Positions 1 to 7,611 of a stretch of 64,000 nt of DNA are shown here, piece after piece. This stretch comes from a candidate division CSSED10-310 bacterium (lineage in GTDB: Bacteria > CSSED10-310). Where the stretch lies: contig JAFGEQ010000019.1 of the NCBI GenBank assembly GCA_016931515.1, forward strand, positions 124,001-188,000, given 5' to 3'. Below the pieces are notes generated by a model. That model was not told the origin of the DNA. It did no database searches and saw only the letters and a program-made list of their open reading frames with translations. The position numbers and the translations under genes were made by a program. Numbering within the stretch: the first letter of the stretch is position 1; each line of letters begins with the position of its first letter.

Positions 1-331
1 ATTTTCCGCACATATCGTACAGCGCCAATTCTTCACTCCTCGCCAGCTTATCCTTATCCTGACTGGACACCGACAAAGTGATCGGAATAGTCCATGGAAG
101 ACCATTGGACAAATGCATACTGTGGAGGATACTCTCGTAGTCTTTCGAGTTGACAAATCCTTCCAGAGGGCTGAACGCCCCATTCGAGATCATCTCCAGA
201 TCAGCGATCTCTCTTGTATTCAAAGATATTTTTTTCAGCGATTTTGCTTTCTCCATCGCTGCGAGTCGAGCATCGCCACTCAGGATTCGGTTAACAAGGC
301 GACCACCATGGGGTGCAATCAGTTTTGACAT
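1..331 (-). CDS. sat: sulfate adenylyltransferase (ATP sulfurylase), N-terminal part
   Basis: First 110 codons of a gene that runs off the left edge. It starts at an ATG at 331 with an AAAGGAG site 8 nt upstream. The translation begins MSKLIAPHGGRLVNR and carries the ATP sulfurylase N-terminal pattern: GAFSPLEGF at residues 51-59, LHSMHLSNG near 69-77 and WTIPITLSVS at 80-89. This PUA-like domain precedes the catalytic domain, which lies outside the window. The enzyme interconverts ATP plus sulfate with adenylylsulfate plus pyrophosphate in the cytoplasm. Assimilatory and dissimilatory roles cannot be separated without the neighbouring genes. It follows the phosphatase-like gene by 52 nt on the same strand and may be co-transcribed with it. 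Confidence 0.92.
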   Translation of the reverse strand, partial: MSKLIAPHGGRLVNRILSGDARLAAMEKAKSLKKISLNTREIADLEMISNGAFSPLEGFVNSKDYESILHSMHLSNGLPWTIPITLSVSSQDKDKLARSEELALYDMCGK

Positions 332-383
332 GTTGTTTTCTCCTTTACCATTCTGAATAATCTCATAAATCCACCTGGTCGAA

Positions 384-1730
384 TCACGGCCAGGCAGCCA
401 AAATACGTCCTTCCATGCCTGATTCAAACAAACCAAAGTAAGACAGGATTGTCGGAAACAAATCGATGATGCCGGGCCGGCATGATACAACGCGTCCATG
501 CCGGAGCCATATTATAGCATTATCCAATGTATGTGTGCCTTCCATACGACTGGGGGATTCAACCGGTCCGGGTTCCATTCTTGACTTCAGCTCAATTCCA
601 TCGAAAGGGATAGCGATGATATCGGGCGCAAAACATGAATATTCCCCATAAAATACGTCCGCACCTGGCAAAACATCCGAAAAAATGGGGTGATCGCCAC
701 ATTGTGCTCCAGTCGTTTTTAATTCCTTAATAATGTCCATGCATGAAGAATCTATTCCTAAATGACCGTTCATTTCGTGTCGATTGTGATCCGGCGGTGT
801 ATGTTTGAGGTAAATTCTTCCCGGTGGGAGGCTGAACGCTTTGCTCTGAGGGGCTATTCGCTTCAGACCCTTGTTCGATTCCTCCGACCAGATCAACCAT
901 CCTTTTTCAGCCAGCCACGCATTGATATCCCATTCCCGTTCGGATCCACAAAAACCGTGATCGGACATTATCATAACCTCATCAGCATCATGAATACCAT
1001 CCAAAACCTGAGAGATTTCCTCGTCCAGCACATCCAGAAATCGCATAATTGCCGGATGCATCTCGGCCTTGGTATCACTGAACGAATGCCAGAGGAAGTG
1101 GAACAACCTGTCCGTTTCCATAATATGAAGATGCGCGAATCTCCACGGATTTCCAGCCAGCAATTGCCTGAAAAAACGACATCGCAGTCGCACAATATCG
1201 ATCAGTTGTTCGATAAACTCAAGCGGTTCTTCTCGGACCCGGGAAGTATCTGCATCGATGATGTAACCCAGATTCAGAAGCTCAGTGGAAATGCTTGCCG
1301 GAAAAGCTATTTTCCGGACATCGACCCCAAGAAATCCTCCGATCATGATTCCATTCACGGGTTCGGGAGGATAGGTCATGGGAATGTTCATCATGATAAC
1401 GGATACTTCGGCAGATCCAAGTGTCCGATAGATGGCAGGACCTTTTCGGCTGGAGGCGTTTGGCAGACAGAGAGTTCCTGTTGCAGGATGTCTATCGATG
1501 AATCCGTAGATATTGTGTCCGCCGGGATTCCGGCCGGACAAGTATGTACTCCAGGCAACCGATGATACAGCCGGTATAATGGATCTCATCGGGGAGGAAG
1601 GTATGTTGGACATTCGTGCTTCGATTCTCCGGAAAACTCTTGACGTCCGCAATTCCTCAAAATCCGTTTGAGGGAAACCATCGAGGCTCACCACCAGCAT
1701 CCGGGATTTTGTTCGAGACGGATTAGGCAA
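384..1730 (-). CDS. alkaline phosphatase superfamily phosphodiesterase-like protein
   Basis: 448 residues matching the type I phosphodiesterase/nucleotide pyrophosphatase branch of the alkaline phosphatase superfamily. Seen: metal ligand D17 in LVVSLDGFP; a nucleophile region PAVSSVAWSTYLSGRNPG (residues 53-70), with Ser56 at the place usually held by Thr or Ser; ETDRLFHFLW further on; the SDHGF metal motif in the second half; and EGTHTLDN near the C-terminus. No signal peptide is evident, so it is probably cytoplasmic. The start is TTG, chosen because AGGAG lies 8 nt upstream and the core begins at residue 11. Related proteins often sit near surface-glycan genes, and the substrate (phosphodiester, sulfate or phosphonate ester) is unknown. 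It is adjacent to sat. Confidence 0.82.
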   Translation of the reverse strand: MPNPSRTKSRMLVVSLDGFPQTDFEELRTSRVFRRIEARMSNIPSSPMRSIIPAVSSVAWSTYLSGRNPGGHNIYGFIDRHPATGTLCLPNASSRKGPAIYRTLGSAEVSVIMMNIPMTYPPEPVNGIMIGGFLGVDVRKIAFPASISTELLNLGYIIDADTSRVREEPLEFIEQLIDIVRLRCRFFRQLLAGNPWRFAHLHIMETDRLFHFLWHSFSDTKAEMHPAIMRFLDVLDEEISQVLDGIHDADEVMIMSDHGFCGSEREWDINAWLAEKGWLIWSEESNKGLKRIAPQSKAFSLPPGRIYLKHTPPDHNRHEMNGHLGIDSSCMDIIKELKTTGAQCGDHPIFSDVLPGADVFYGEYSCFAPDIIAIPFDGIELKSRMEPGPVESPSRMEGTHTLDNAIIWLRHGRVVSCRPGIIDLFPTILSYFGLFESGMEGRILAAWP

Positions 1731-1756
1731 ACGAATATCTCCTGATACGATTGAAC

Positions 1757-1800
1757 TTTTCGAGACTCTGCTCCAGTGAAAAAATCATCGGTCTCGAAAA
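1757..1800. repeat. 10-bp perfect inverted repeat in the leader of the phosphodiesterase gene
   Basis: TTTTCGAGAC at 1757-1766 and its exact complement GTCTCGAAAA at 1791-1800, separated by 24 nt. It lies between the predicted promoter (1808-1836) and the ribosome-binding site at 1739-1743. In RNA it would form a stem at or very near the 5' end of the transcript. It could be a stabilising 5' hairpin, an operator or a weak terminator for the upstream phasin gene; there is no uninterrupted U-run directly after the stem. Confidence 0.55.
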
Positions 1801-1807
1801 GGGATCA

Positions 1808-1836
1808 AAGCTATCAAAGGGTAATAGCGGTGTCAA
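1808..1836 (-). promoter_or_regulatory. predicted sigma70-type promoter for the phosphodiesterase/sat genes
   Basis: On the minus strand a perfect -35 TTGACA (1831-1836) is followed after 17 nt by TAGCTT (1808-1813). The predicted start near 1801 gives a leader of about 70 nt that begins with the inverted repeat. The -10 match is poor (3 of 6), so the call rests on the -35 and the spacing. Confidence 0.45.
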
Positions 1837-1965
1837 ACCAACTGATATGAGAATTAACGGGATCCGATGAACCTGGCCAGAAGAGAATAACTACGCGCAG
1901 TCAGCCTCCAAGCAGAGACTGAATATATCGGTTAGTCGGGAATCGGTGGGTGGAGTCTGGATGAA

Positions 1966-2490
1966 TCATTTTTTTGCCGATTCAGACGTTGCTTTCCTTC
2001 CGGGTGAGTCTGATTTTCCGGAACGCGATCGAGTGCGTGTTTTGGCGGTTTTTCCCGGTTGATCAGCTTTTGCATGCGCCGCTTTCTTCGGTTTTTCGAT
2101 CGTTTCGAGTTCATTGATAAGAGTATCCAGCCTCTTCTCGATAGTCTTCATATCGTCCAGTGTCGCGATGTTCATCCGGTTCAACGTCGCACGCACTCCA
2201 TCACCGATTTTTCCCGAAAACTTCCCAATACTGGAGTTCAGCTGTTTTTTTAACTTGTCCGCCATCTCTCTTGCTTCAACTCGGGTGCATTTGCCTTTTT
2301 TCACCATTTCGTCCAGTTTGTGGTCTACAATCTCCTCAAGCGAGCGAGTCAGGCTGAGACCGCTCTTGACCATACGCACTCCGAAACCAACCAGATCGTT
2401 GAGGGTCAGATTGATGTTGATACCCTCTTTTTTCTTATCAGCTCCCGGTTCGGTCACCGGCGGTTTATGCGTTTTTTGTTGCTCCGTCAT
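1966..2490 (-). CDS. phasin-like polyhydroxyalkanoate granule protein
   Basis: 174 residues. The centre (about 25-130) is a predicted amphipathic helical region; RATLNRMNIATLDDMKTIEK, followed by RLDTLINELETIE, matches the pattern of PhaF/PhaI-type phasins, where a short helix-turn precedes a coiled coil. The last 40 or so residues are Lys/Arg/Ser-rich (KTAKTRTRSRSGKSDS), like the DNA-binding tail of PhaF. Family role: coating PHA granules and helping segregate them. The start overlaps the end of the PhaR-like gene by 26 nt and has GGGAGG 8 nt upstream, so the pair is probably translationally coupled. No PHA synthase is present in the window. A generic coiled-coil protein remains possible. 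Confidence 0.62.
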   Translation of the reverse strand: MTEQQKTHKPPVTEPGADKKKEGININLTLNDLVGFGVRMVKSGLSLTRSLEEIVDHKLDEMVKKGKCTRVEAREMADKLKKQLNSSIGKFSGKIGDGVRATLNRMNIATLDDMKTIEKRLDTLINELETIEKPKKAAHAKADQPGKTAKTRTRSRSGKSDSPGRKATSESAKK

Positions 2491-3061
2491 CGACGTTACC
2501 TCCCTTGCTTTCCTTGCGCAAAAGCATCAGTCTAAGTTCGAGTTCAGACAGTTTCTTCTCTATCCGGGCCCAATCATCCCGTTTGGGTACGCGAAGCATC
2601 TCACGTGCCAGTGTCCCGTCGATCGCCCGGATTGTGGAATCCGATACCTTCTCGAAGATACCCTTCACCATTTCGACCAACCCCGGCACCATCCGAATAT
2701 TCTGCTCGGATCGATCCTCCTCCGGGATGATCCGTGTTGAAATCTGCTGAACCACATCTTTCCCGAGATTCAGAACATTCCTGAATGCTTGGAAGATCGG
2801 GCTTTGATTATTCTGAAGCATGTTTTTAAGCCCATCCAGCGGGACCTGTGACTCACTCTGTCTGGGCTCGTTCCGTAATAAAATCTGGATTAAAATCTGG
2901 CGCGTAATGTCTTCCCCCGTTACATTGTCGACGACCCTGACCCCATCATTGTCCCGTATCATCTGTTCGATATCGGAGAAGTTAACATAGCGTTTGCCGG
3001 TCGTATCATACATCTTACGGTTTCGATAACGTTTGATTGTTCTTTCCACAGTGTCCTCCAT
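2465..3061 (-). CDS. phaR: PhaR-type polyhydroxyalkanoate synthesis regulator
   Basis: 198 residues from the ATG at 3061. The N-terminus carries the PHB/PHA accumulation regulator DNA-binding domain: RTIKRYRNRKMYDT, then GKRYVNFSDIEQMI and VVDNVTGEDITRQILIQIL. The C-terminal half is helical and charged. Family members repress phasin genes and bind PHA granules, and the overlapping downstream gene is phasin-like, which fits. An in-frame ATG at 3106 would add 15 residues, but a plausible promoter lies inside that stretch and the conserved domain begins right after the 3061 start. Neither start has a convincing Shine-Dalgarno site. Confidence 0.85.
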   Translation of the reverse strand: MEDTVERTIKRYRNRKMYDTTGKRYVNFSDIEQMIRDNDGVRVVDNVTGEDITRQILIQILLRNEPRQSESQVPLDGLKNMLQNNQSPIFQAFRNVLNLGKDVVQQISTRIIPEEDRSEQNIRMVPGLVEMVKGIFEKVSDSTIRAIDGTLAREMLRVPKRDDWARIEKKLSELELRLMLLRKESKGGNVDDGATKNA

Positions 3062-3097
3062 GTTCAGTATGACGAAAACAGCAGCACGTACACTAAT

Positions 3098-3127
3098 GAT
3101 ATACATTCATATGACGCGCCGCGTCAA
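3098..3127 (-). promoter_or_regulatory. predicted promoter for the phaR/phasin pair
   Basis: Minus strand TTGACG (3122-3127), an 18-nt spacer and TATATC (3098-3103). The predicted transcript start is about 30 nt upstream of the ATG at 3061, which supports that start over the one at 3106. Confidence 0.42.
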
Positions 3128-3183
3128 GAGAATTCTCCGGATCAGCATGAAATCATCGTGGAATCAGCATCAGGCAGTGTGAA

Positions 3184-4389
3184 TCAGCGTCGAAAATACG
3201 TCAGCAGTTTTAGAACCGCTTCGATCACATCGTCGCAATCCTGATTACTCATCAATGGATAAAGAGGAATCGAAAGAATCTGGTTACCGATCAATTCGGC
3301 GATTCTGCAATTTTGCACTTGGTCAGGATAGCGGTTCCGATAATAGAATTGATGTGCCAGGCTGCGGAAATGAATTCCTATGCCAATTTTCTCCGCTTCC
3401 ATTGCAGCCATGAATTCATCCCGTGTGCATCGCAGTCTGTCCGTTTCGAGTCGCAACACATAGAGGTAGTGAGCATGACGGGCTCTGGGTGAACGCACCC
3501 AGGGCAGAAGTCCCGGATGATCCCGGAAAGCCCGGTCGTACCGTTCGACCAGTTCCAACCGCCGGGCTCGAAATGACTCTATTTTCTTGAGCTGCACAAG
3601 TCCAAGAGCAGCCTGGATATCAAACATATTATATTTATAGCCGGCTTCCATCGTTTCCCAATGCTGATAACCCGGAACGTTATATCGTTTCCACGCGTCT
3701 TTTGAGATGCCGAAAATCGACAATGTTGACGCTCGGTCCAGCACTTCGTCATCCGCGCCAGCCAGAGCGCCCCCTTCTGCTGTTGTAATATTTTTTGTCA
3801 CATAGAAACTGAAACAGCTCAAATCACCGTATTGCGCAAGTTTCACGTCATCCCATGTGCATTCCAGGGCATGAGCTGAATCTTGTATCAGGATGAGATT
3901 GTGTTGGTTACACAGGTCACGGATCGCCGTCATATCGCAGGGTTCACCGGCCATATGGACAGGCAGAATGGCACGTGTGCGGGGAGTAATCCTCTTTTCG
4001 ATCTCCCGGGGGTCAATGTTCATATCCTCCGCTTTCACATCGGCGAACACGACATCAGCGCCCGTATGAATGATCACATTCGATGTGGAAGGGAAGGATA
4101 TCGGCGTTGTAATCACTTCGTCACCGGGACCGATACCCTTGAGAACAAGGGCGAGGTGCAGGGCAGACGTACAGGAATTCAGACAGACAACCCGGCCTGC
4201 TCCCAGATAATCAGACAAGTCCTTCTCGAACTGCTTGGTTCTCGGGCCTGTCGTAAGCCAGCCTGATTGCAAGGTATCAACGACGGCCTGAATCTCCTCG
4301 TCTCCAATCCAGGCACGATTGAACGGCAGCATCTGTGCGCGAACAGGTGCGCCGCCGGCCACAGCCGGTTGAAAACTACCTGCTTTCAT
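3184..4389 (-). CDS. DegT/DnrJ/EryC1/StrS family PLP-dependent sugar aminotransferase
   Basis: 401 residues, normal family length. PLP-binding features in order: LNSCTSALHLAL (70-81), PISFPSTSN (96-104), DSAHALE (170-176), and the Schiff-base lysine K199 in FYVTKNITTAEGG. These enzymes aminate keto-sugar nucleotides for O-antigen or other surface glycans, using glutamate or another amino donor. The start is ATG with AGGAG about 11 nt upstream; it overlaps the VanZ-like gene by 4 nt (ATGA). Location near the mannose nucleotide genes across a divergent gap suggests surface sugar synthesis. The specific sugar substrate cannot be told from sequence. Confidence 0.93.
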   Translation of the reverse strand: MKAGSFQPAVAGGAPVRAQMLPFNRAWIGDEEIQAVVDTLQSGWLTTGPRTKQFEKDLSDYLGAGRVVCLNSCTSALHLALVLKGIGPGDEVITTPISFPSTSNVIIHTGADVVFADVKAEDMNIDPREIEKRITPRTRAILPVHMAGEPCDMTAIRDLCNQHNLILIQDSAHALECTWDDVKLAQYGDLSCFSFYVTKNITTAEGGALAGADDEVLDRASTLSIFGISKDAWKRYNVPGYQHWETMEAGYKYNMFDIQAALGLVQLKKIESFRARRLELVERYDRAFRDHPGLLPWVRSPRARHAHYLYVLRLETDRLRCTRDEFMAAMEAEKIGIGIHFRSLAHQFYYRNRYPDQVQNCRIAELIGNQILSIPLYPLMSNQDCDDVIEAVLKLLTYFRR

Positions 4390-4793
4390 GATGGAAATGT
4401 CTCCTTTCCGAAATGTGAATACAGCATAATAATGACGAATCCGATCACAGCCCCGGCAACATCGGCGGCCAAATCAATGGGATCACTGCAACGCAGGGAC
4501 GTCGTTCGCTGGAGCAACTCGTCAAGCATGCCGAAGCCGCCCGATATTCCTGCGGCACAGAACCGGTGGTGTAAAATATTCCGAGACGGGAAAGCGCCAT
4601 GGCACGCAATCCATGCCAGGACGGTCAAGACGGTATAGGCGCTTATATGGAGCAGCCAGTCAGGCAAGTGAATGTGGGTGCTTGGACGGCCTTCGGTTGC
4701 CATCCAGATTAACAATCCCATCTGGGTTAACATCGGGATCGGCAGGGAATATCGGTAGCGTGAATGAGATAAGCTAAGGAGCAGCGGTTTCAT
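4386..4793 (-). CDS. VanZ-like membrane protein
   Basis: 135 residues from the ATG at 4793, with about four hydrophobic segments. The C-terminal half has the VanZ-like signature: DELLQRTTSLRCSDPIDLAA, then DVAGAVIGF, in which an acidic residue, a polar loop and a glycine-rich last helix recur across the family. An in-frame TTG at 4829 would add 12 residues; neither start has a clear ribosome-binding site. Function of most family members is unknown apart from teicoplanin resistance in VanZ itself. Here it is co-transcribed with the DegT aminotransferase (ATGA overlap), so a link to surface glycans is possible. Confidence 0.75.
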   Translation of the reverse strand: MKPLLLSLSHSRYRYSLPIPMLTQMGLLIWMATEGRPSTHIHLPDWLLHISAYTVLTVLAWIACHGAFPSRNILHHRFCAAGISGGFGMLDELLQRTTSLRCSDPIDLAADVAGAVIGFVIIMLYSHFGKETFPS

Positions 4794-4954
4794 AGTGAGA
4801 TTTTTACTCTGTTTTGGCAATTCTCTCAATCTTTTTATTCGTATGTGTTGCTGTCAGGGCTTACGGTCTTTTGCGTGCGATTCGGATGGCTTGCAGTTGC
4901 GGAAAATGCAAAGTAGACTTGGGCTTCGTCTGATGACGCGAAAAGGAGGACCCG

Positions 4955-5314
4955 ATGAAGATTGTTGAGAAGCCGTGGGGTCGTGAAGTTTGGATTGCTC
5001 ATGAAAATGGACGTTACGCTGGAAAAATCCTGGAAATCCGGGGAGGGCATCGACTCAGTCTGCAATACCATGAGCAAAAGCACGAAACACTCTATCTCCT
5101 GGAAGGTAAAGTACGTTTTACGCTGGAGGATGAGTCAGGGAACTTGCTGGCTGAAGTTATTCAGCAGGGGGGAATCAAAATTGTGCCTCCCGGCCGGCGA
5201 CACCGGATGGAAGCTATCCGTGATTCAATCTTGATAGAGTTTTCTTCACCGGAGTTGGACGATGTAGTCCGGATAGAGGACGATTATAAGCGATTAGCGC
5301 GAGATCGAGTATAA
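4955..5314 (+). CDS. cupin mannose-6-phosphate isomerase-like protein
   Basis: 119 residues forming one cupin domain. It opens with KPWGREVWIA, the motif that begins the C-terminal cupin of ManC/type II phosphomannose isomerases, followed by LSLQYHEQKHETLYLLEG and VPPGRRHRMEA. By alignment with the family pattern, likely metal ligands are H39, Q41, E44 and H83. AGGAGG sits 5 nt before the ATG. The mannose-1-phosphate guanylyltransferase starts 20 nt downstream, so the two parts of bifunctional ManC are encoded here as separate adjacent genes. Expected reaction: fructose-6-phosphate to mannose-6-phosphate, though isomerase activity is unproven for stand-alone cupins. Confidence 0.85.
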   Translation: MKIVEKPWGREVWIAHENGRYAGKILEIRGGHRLSLQYHEQKHETLYLLEGKVRFTLEDESGNLLAEVIQQGGIKIVPPGRRHRMEAIRDSILIEFSSPELDDVVRIEDDYKRLARDRV

Positions 5315-5334
5315 TCGGGAGAGGATTTCAGCCG

Positions 5335-6432
5335 ATGAATATCTCCGAAAGTACTTCAATCAATAACCTGTATATTGTGATCATGGCCGGTGGTAAAGGT
5401 ACGCGTTTCTGGCCGGAGAGCCGTTCCCATTATCCCAAGCAGTTTTTAAAAATAGTGGGTGAGGATTCGATGATACGGCAGACATATCGTCGTGTTGCCG
5501 GGATTGTTGCACCGGATCATATTTTTGTGGTGACGGGTGACAATTTGATCAGTCTGATACGGGAGCATACTCCGGAAATACCGGAAGAGAACATTTTGCT
5601 GGAGCCGGTCGGACGGAATACGGCTCCTTGTGTTGCCTGGGCGAGTTCAATCATCGAGATGCGGGATCCCGGCGCGGTGCTGGCGATCCTAGCTTCCGAT
5701 CATGCGATCGAGCCGACTGACGCTTTTCAAGCCCAGATGACTGCAGCTGCCTCATTAGCGTTGACCACTGGAAAAATCGTTACTTTGGGTATCCCGCCGG
5801 ACAGGCCGGAGACAGGTTATGGATATCTGCAGATGGGTCAGATGCTGGGTGAGATTGATGATCTTTCCTATTCCGAAGTATTACGCTTCATTGAAAAACC
5901 CGACCGCCTGTCCGCGGAGAGGTATCTGCAGGAAGGCGGGTATCTCTGGAACAGTGGTATGTTTGTTTTCAGTGCTGCCCGAATGTTGCAGGAAATCGAG
6001 TCACATCAGCCGGAGATACTGGAAGGTATTGTTGAAATAGTTGAGAGCGGGAACGATCGGCGCATCGTTCAGAAAGTTTTTCCGGATTTACCGTCTGTAT
6101 CCATTGATGTCGGCGTAATGGAGCGGACACGGGGTATTCTGGGCATGCCCGTCAATTTTGACTGGTCGGATGTAGGAAGCTGGCAATCACTGTACGAGCA
6201 CATACCGGCTGATGACAATGGGAATTATCATGCAGGTCAGTGCCTGTTTCACGGATGCAAGAGGGTATTGGGCTGGAGCAGAGACAGGCTGATCGTCGGA
6301 ATAGGGTTGGAAGACATTATAATTGTTGAGACTCCTGATGCATTGCTGGTTTGCCGGAGGGATCTTGCGCAGCAGGTTGGGGAGATTCCCAAAATGCTGG
6401 AACGATCCGGGCAATGGAAGCGTTACATCTGA
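5335..6432 (+). CDS. manC: mannose-1-phosphate guanylyltransferase
   Basis: 365 residues, the length of the isolated nucleotidyltransferase module. The signature MAGGKGTRFWPESRSHYPKQ begins at residue 17 and binds GTP. Also present are ASDHAIEP, FIEKPD, LWNSGMFVF and NFDWSDVGSW, all typical of GDP-mannose pyrophosphorylases. It makes GDP-mannose from mannose-1-phosphate and GTP for surface polysaccharide. The C-terminal cupin of bifunctional ManC is missing here and is supplied by the preceding gene. GGGAGAGG precedes the ATG. Confidence 0.95.
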   Translation: MNISESTSINNLYIVIMAGGKGTRFWPESRSHYPKQFLKIVGEDSMIRQTYRRVAGIVAPDHIFVVTGDNLISLIREHTPEIPEENILLEPVGRNTAPCVAWASSIIEMRDPGAVLAILASDHAIEPTDAFQAQMTAAASLALTTGKIVTLGIPPDRPETGYGYLQMGQMLGEIDDLSYSEVLRFIEKPDRLSAERYLQEGGYLWNSGMFVFSAARMLQEIESHQPEILEGIVEIVESGNDRRIVQKVFPDLPSVSIDVGVMERTRGILGMPVNFDWSDVGSWQSLYEHIPADDNGNYHAGQCLFHGCKRVLGWSRDRLIVGIGLEDIIIVETPDALLVCRRDLAQQVGEIPKMLERSGQWKRYI

Positions 6433-6520
6433 CGTGCTACCGGGTATCAGGAGACGGCAGGAAATTATTGAATGGATGGTCTAGACAGATTGTAGGAAAT
6501 GAATCGAAAGGGGTAAACGA

Positions 6521-7600
6521 ATGAGGAATGGAATGAGCACATTAAAATTCGTGCTGATCATCATGGTCGTTGCGGCGACAGGTATGGTCCGGGCGGAAGA
6601 CACGATATTGAATGCAACTGAGACGCAGGTTGAAACGTCGGAAGCGGCAGCTATAGCACCCGTGGCAGACTCGGCATCAACCGCCCATGATCCGAACCGG
6701 ATCGTAGCAAAAATAAACGGACAACCGATCTATTTCCACGAAGTCGAGAAACGAGTGGATAATTTTGAGAAAAAATTCCAGGAAGTGAACCCGGCGATGA
6801 AACTGCCGGAAGAGAAACGGATCTCCATGCGCAAGGATTTTCTGGACCGGATGGTTCGGGAGAGGATCATGGAGCAGGCGGCTGAAAGTGGACATTTTAC
6901 CGTCACGGATGAGGAGATCAATGAACGGATCAATCAGCTGCAAAAAATTTTTGGCGAGGGAGAGGAAGCCAAGGCGCGATTTCTCAGCGGAATCACAGAT
7001 ATGAACGATTTTCGGAACAACATCGCGAAGCAGATTCGAATCGATAAATACATCGAATCGATTCAGAAGAACCTGACAGTCGATATAACCGATCAGGAAA
7101 TTTCGGACTTTTATTCGCAGAATGCAGACAGGTTTAAAAAAGAAGAGTCAGTCGATATCCAACAGATTGTCTGGCGTCTGCCTCCGAAAGAAGATGCGGG
7201 ATATCAGGAAAAGCTTACCGGATCGTTGGCGAAAGCGGAATCGCTAATGAAAGAAGCGCAATCCGGACGTGATTTTTCCGAATTGGTTAAAGCCTTTTCA
7301 GAGGATCAGAAAATGGCGGAGAAAGAAGGCAAAGTGGGTTGGGTTGAGCGGAAGCAGCTTATAAAGCCTCTTGAAGACGCAGTTTTCAATCTATCAGTCG
7401 GAGAGGTTTCAAAACCGATTCAAACAGATCTGGGCATATTTGTTATCAAGGCATTGGGTAAAGAGGAATCGCGTATCATCCCTCTCGAAGAGGTCCGGGA
7501 GAAAATTAGGGAAGGGCTGCTCCGAAATAAAGTGGGTCAATCCCGGGAGAAGATCTACGAGGATCTCAAAACCAAGGCATCAATAGAAATTTTGCTTTAA
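6521..7600 (+). CDS. SurA/PrsA-like periplasmic peptidyl-prolyl isomerase (parvulin)
   Basis: 359 residues. An N-terminal signal sequence (KFVLIIMVVAATGMVRAED) directs export. A SurA-type N-terminal domain follows (IVAKINGQPIYFHEVEKRV, then helices through about 190), then a parvulin PPIC domain at roughly 205-305 (VDIQQIVWRLPP; DFSELVKAFSEDQKMAEKEG; VGWVERKQL; PIQTDLGIFVIKAL). The predicted role is a chaperone or prolyl isomerase for outer-membrane proteins, fitting bamA and a Skp-type gene elsewhere in the window. AAAGGGG lies 7 nt upstream of the ATG. It follows manC by 88 nt and converges on the DUF1573 gene with only 11 nt between the stops. Confidence 0.9.
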   Translation: MRNGMSTLKFVLIIMVVAATGMVRAEDTILNATETQVETSEAAAIAPVADSASTAHDPNRIVAKINGQPIYFHEVEKRVDNFEKKFQEVNPAMKLPEEKRISMRKDFLDRMVRERIMEQAAESGHFTVTDEEINERINQLQKIFGEGEEAKARFLSGITDMNDFRNNIAKQIRIDKYIESIQKNLTVDITDQEISDFYSQNADRFKKEESVDIQQIVWRLPPKEDAGYQEKLTGSLAKAESLMKEAQSGRDFSELVKAFSEDQKMAEKEGKVGWVERKQLIKPLEDAVFNLSVGEVSKPIQTDLGIFVIKALGKEESRIIPLEEVREKIREGLLRNKVGQSREKIYEDLKTKASIEILL

Positions 7601-7611
7601 CCGGTTTTATT

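Noticed and set aside
113-356. Two short plus-strand frames at the left edge
   Set aside because: They lie antisense to the N-terminal part of ATP sulfurylase, which has clear family motifs and a ribosome-binding site.
762-1565. 267-codon plus-strand open frame
   Set aside because: Antisense shadow of the alkaline phosphatase superfamily gene; the translation has no recognisable domain.
7601-7611. AACCGGTT palindrome in the 11-nt gap between convergent stops as a terminator
   Set aside because: Too short to form a stable hairpin with a loop.
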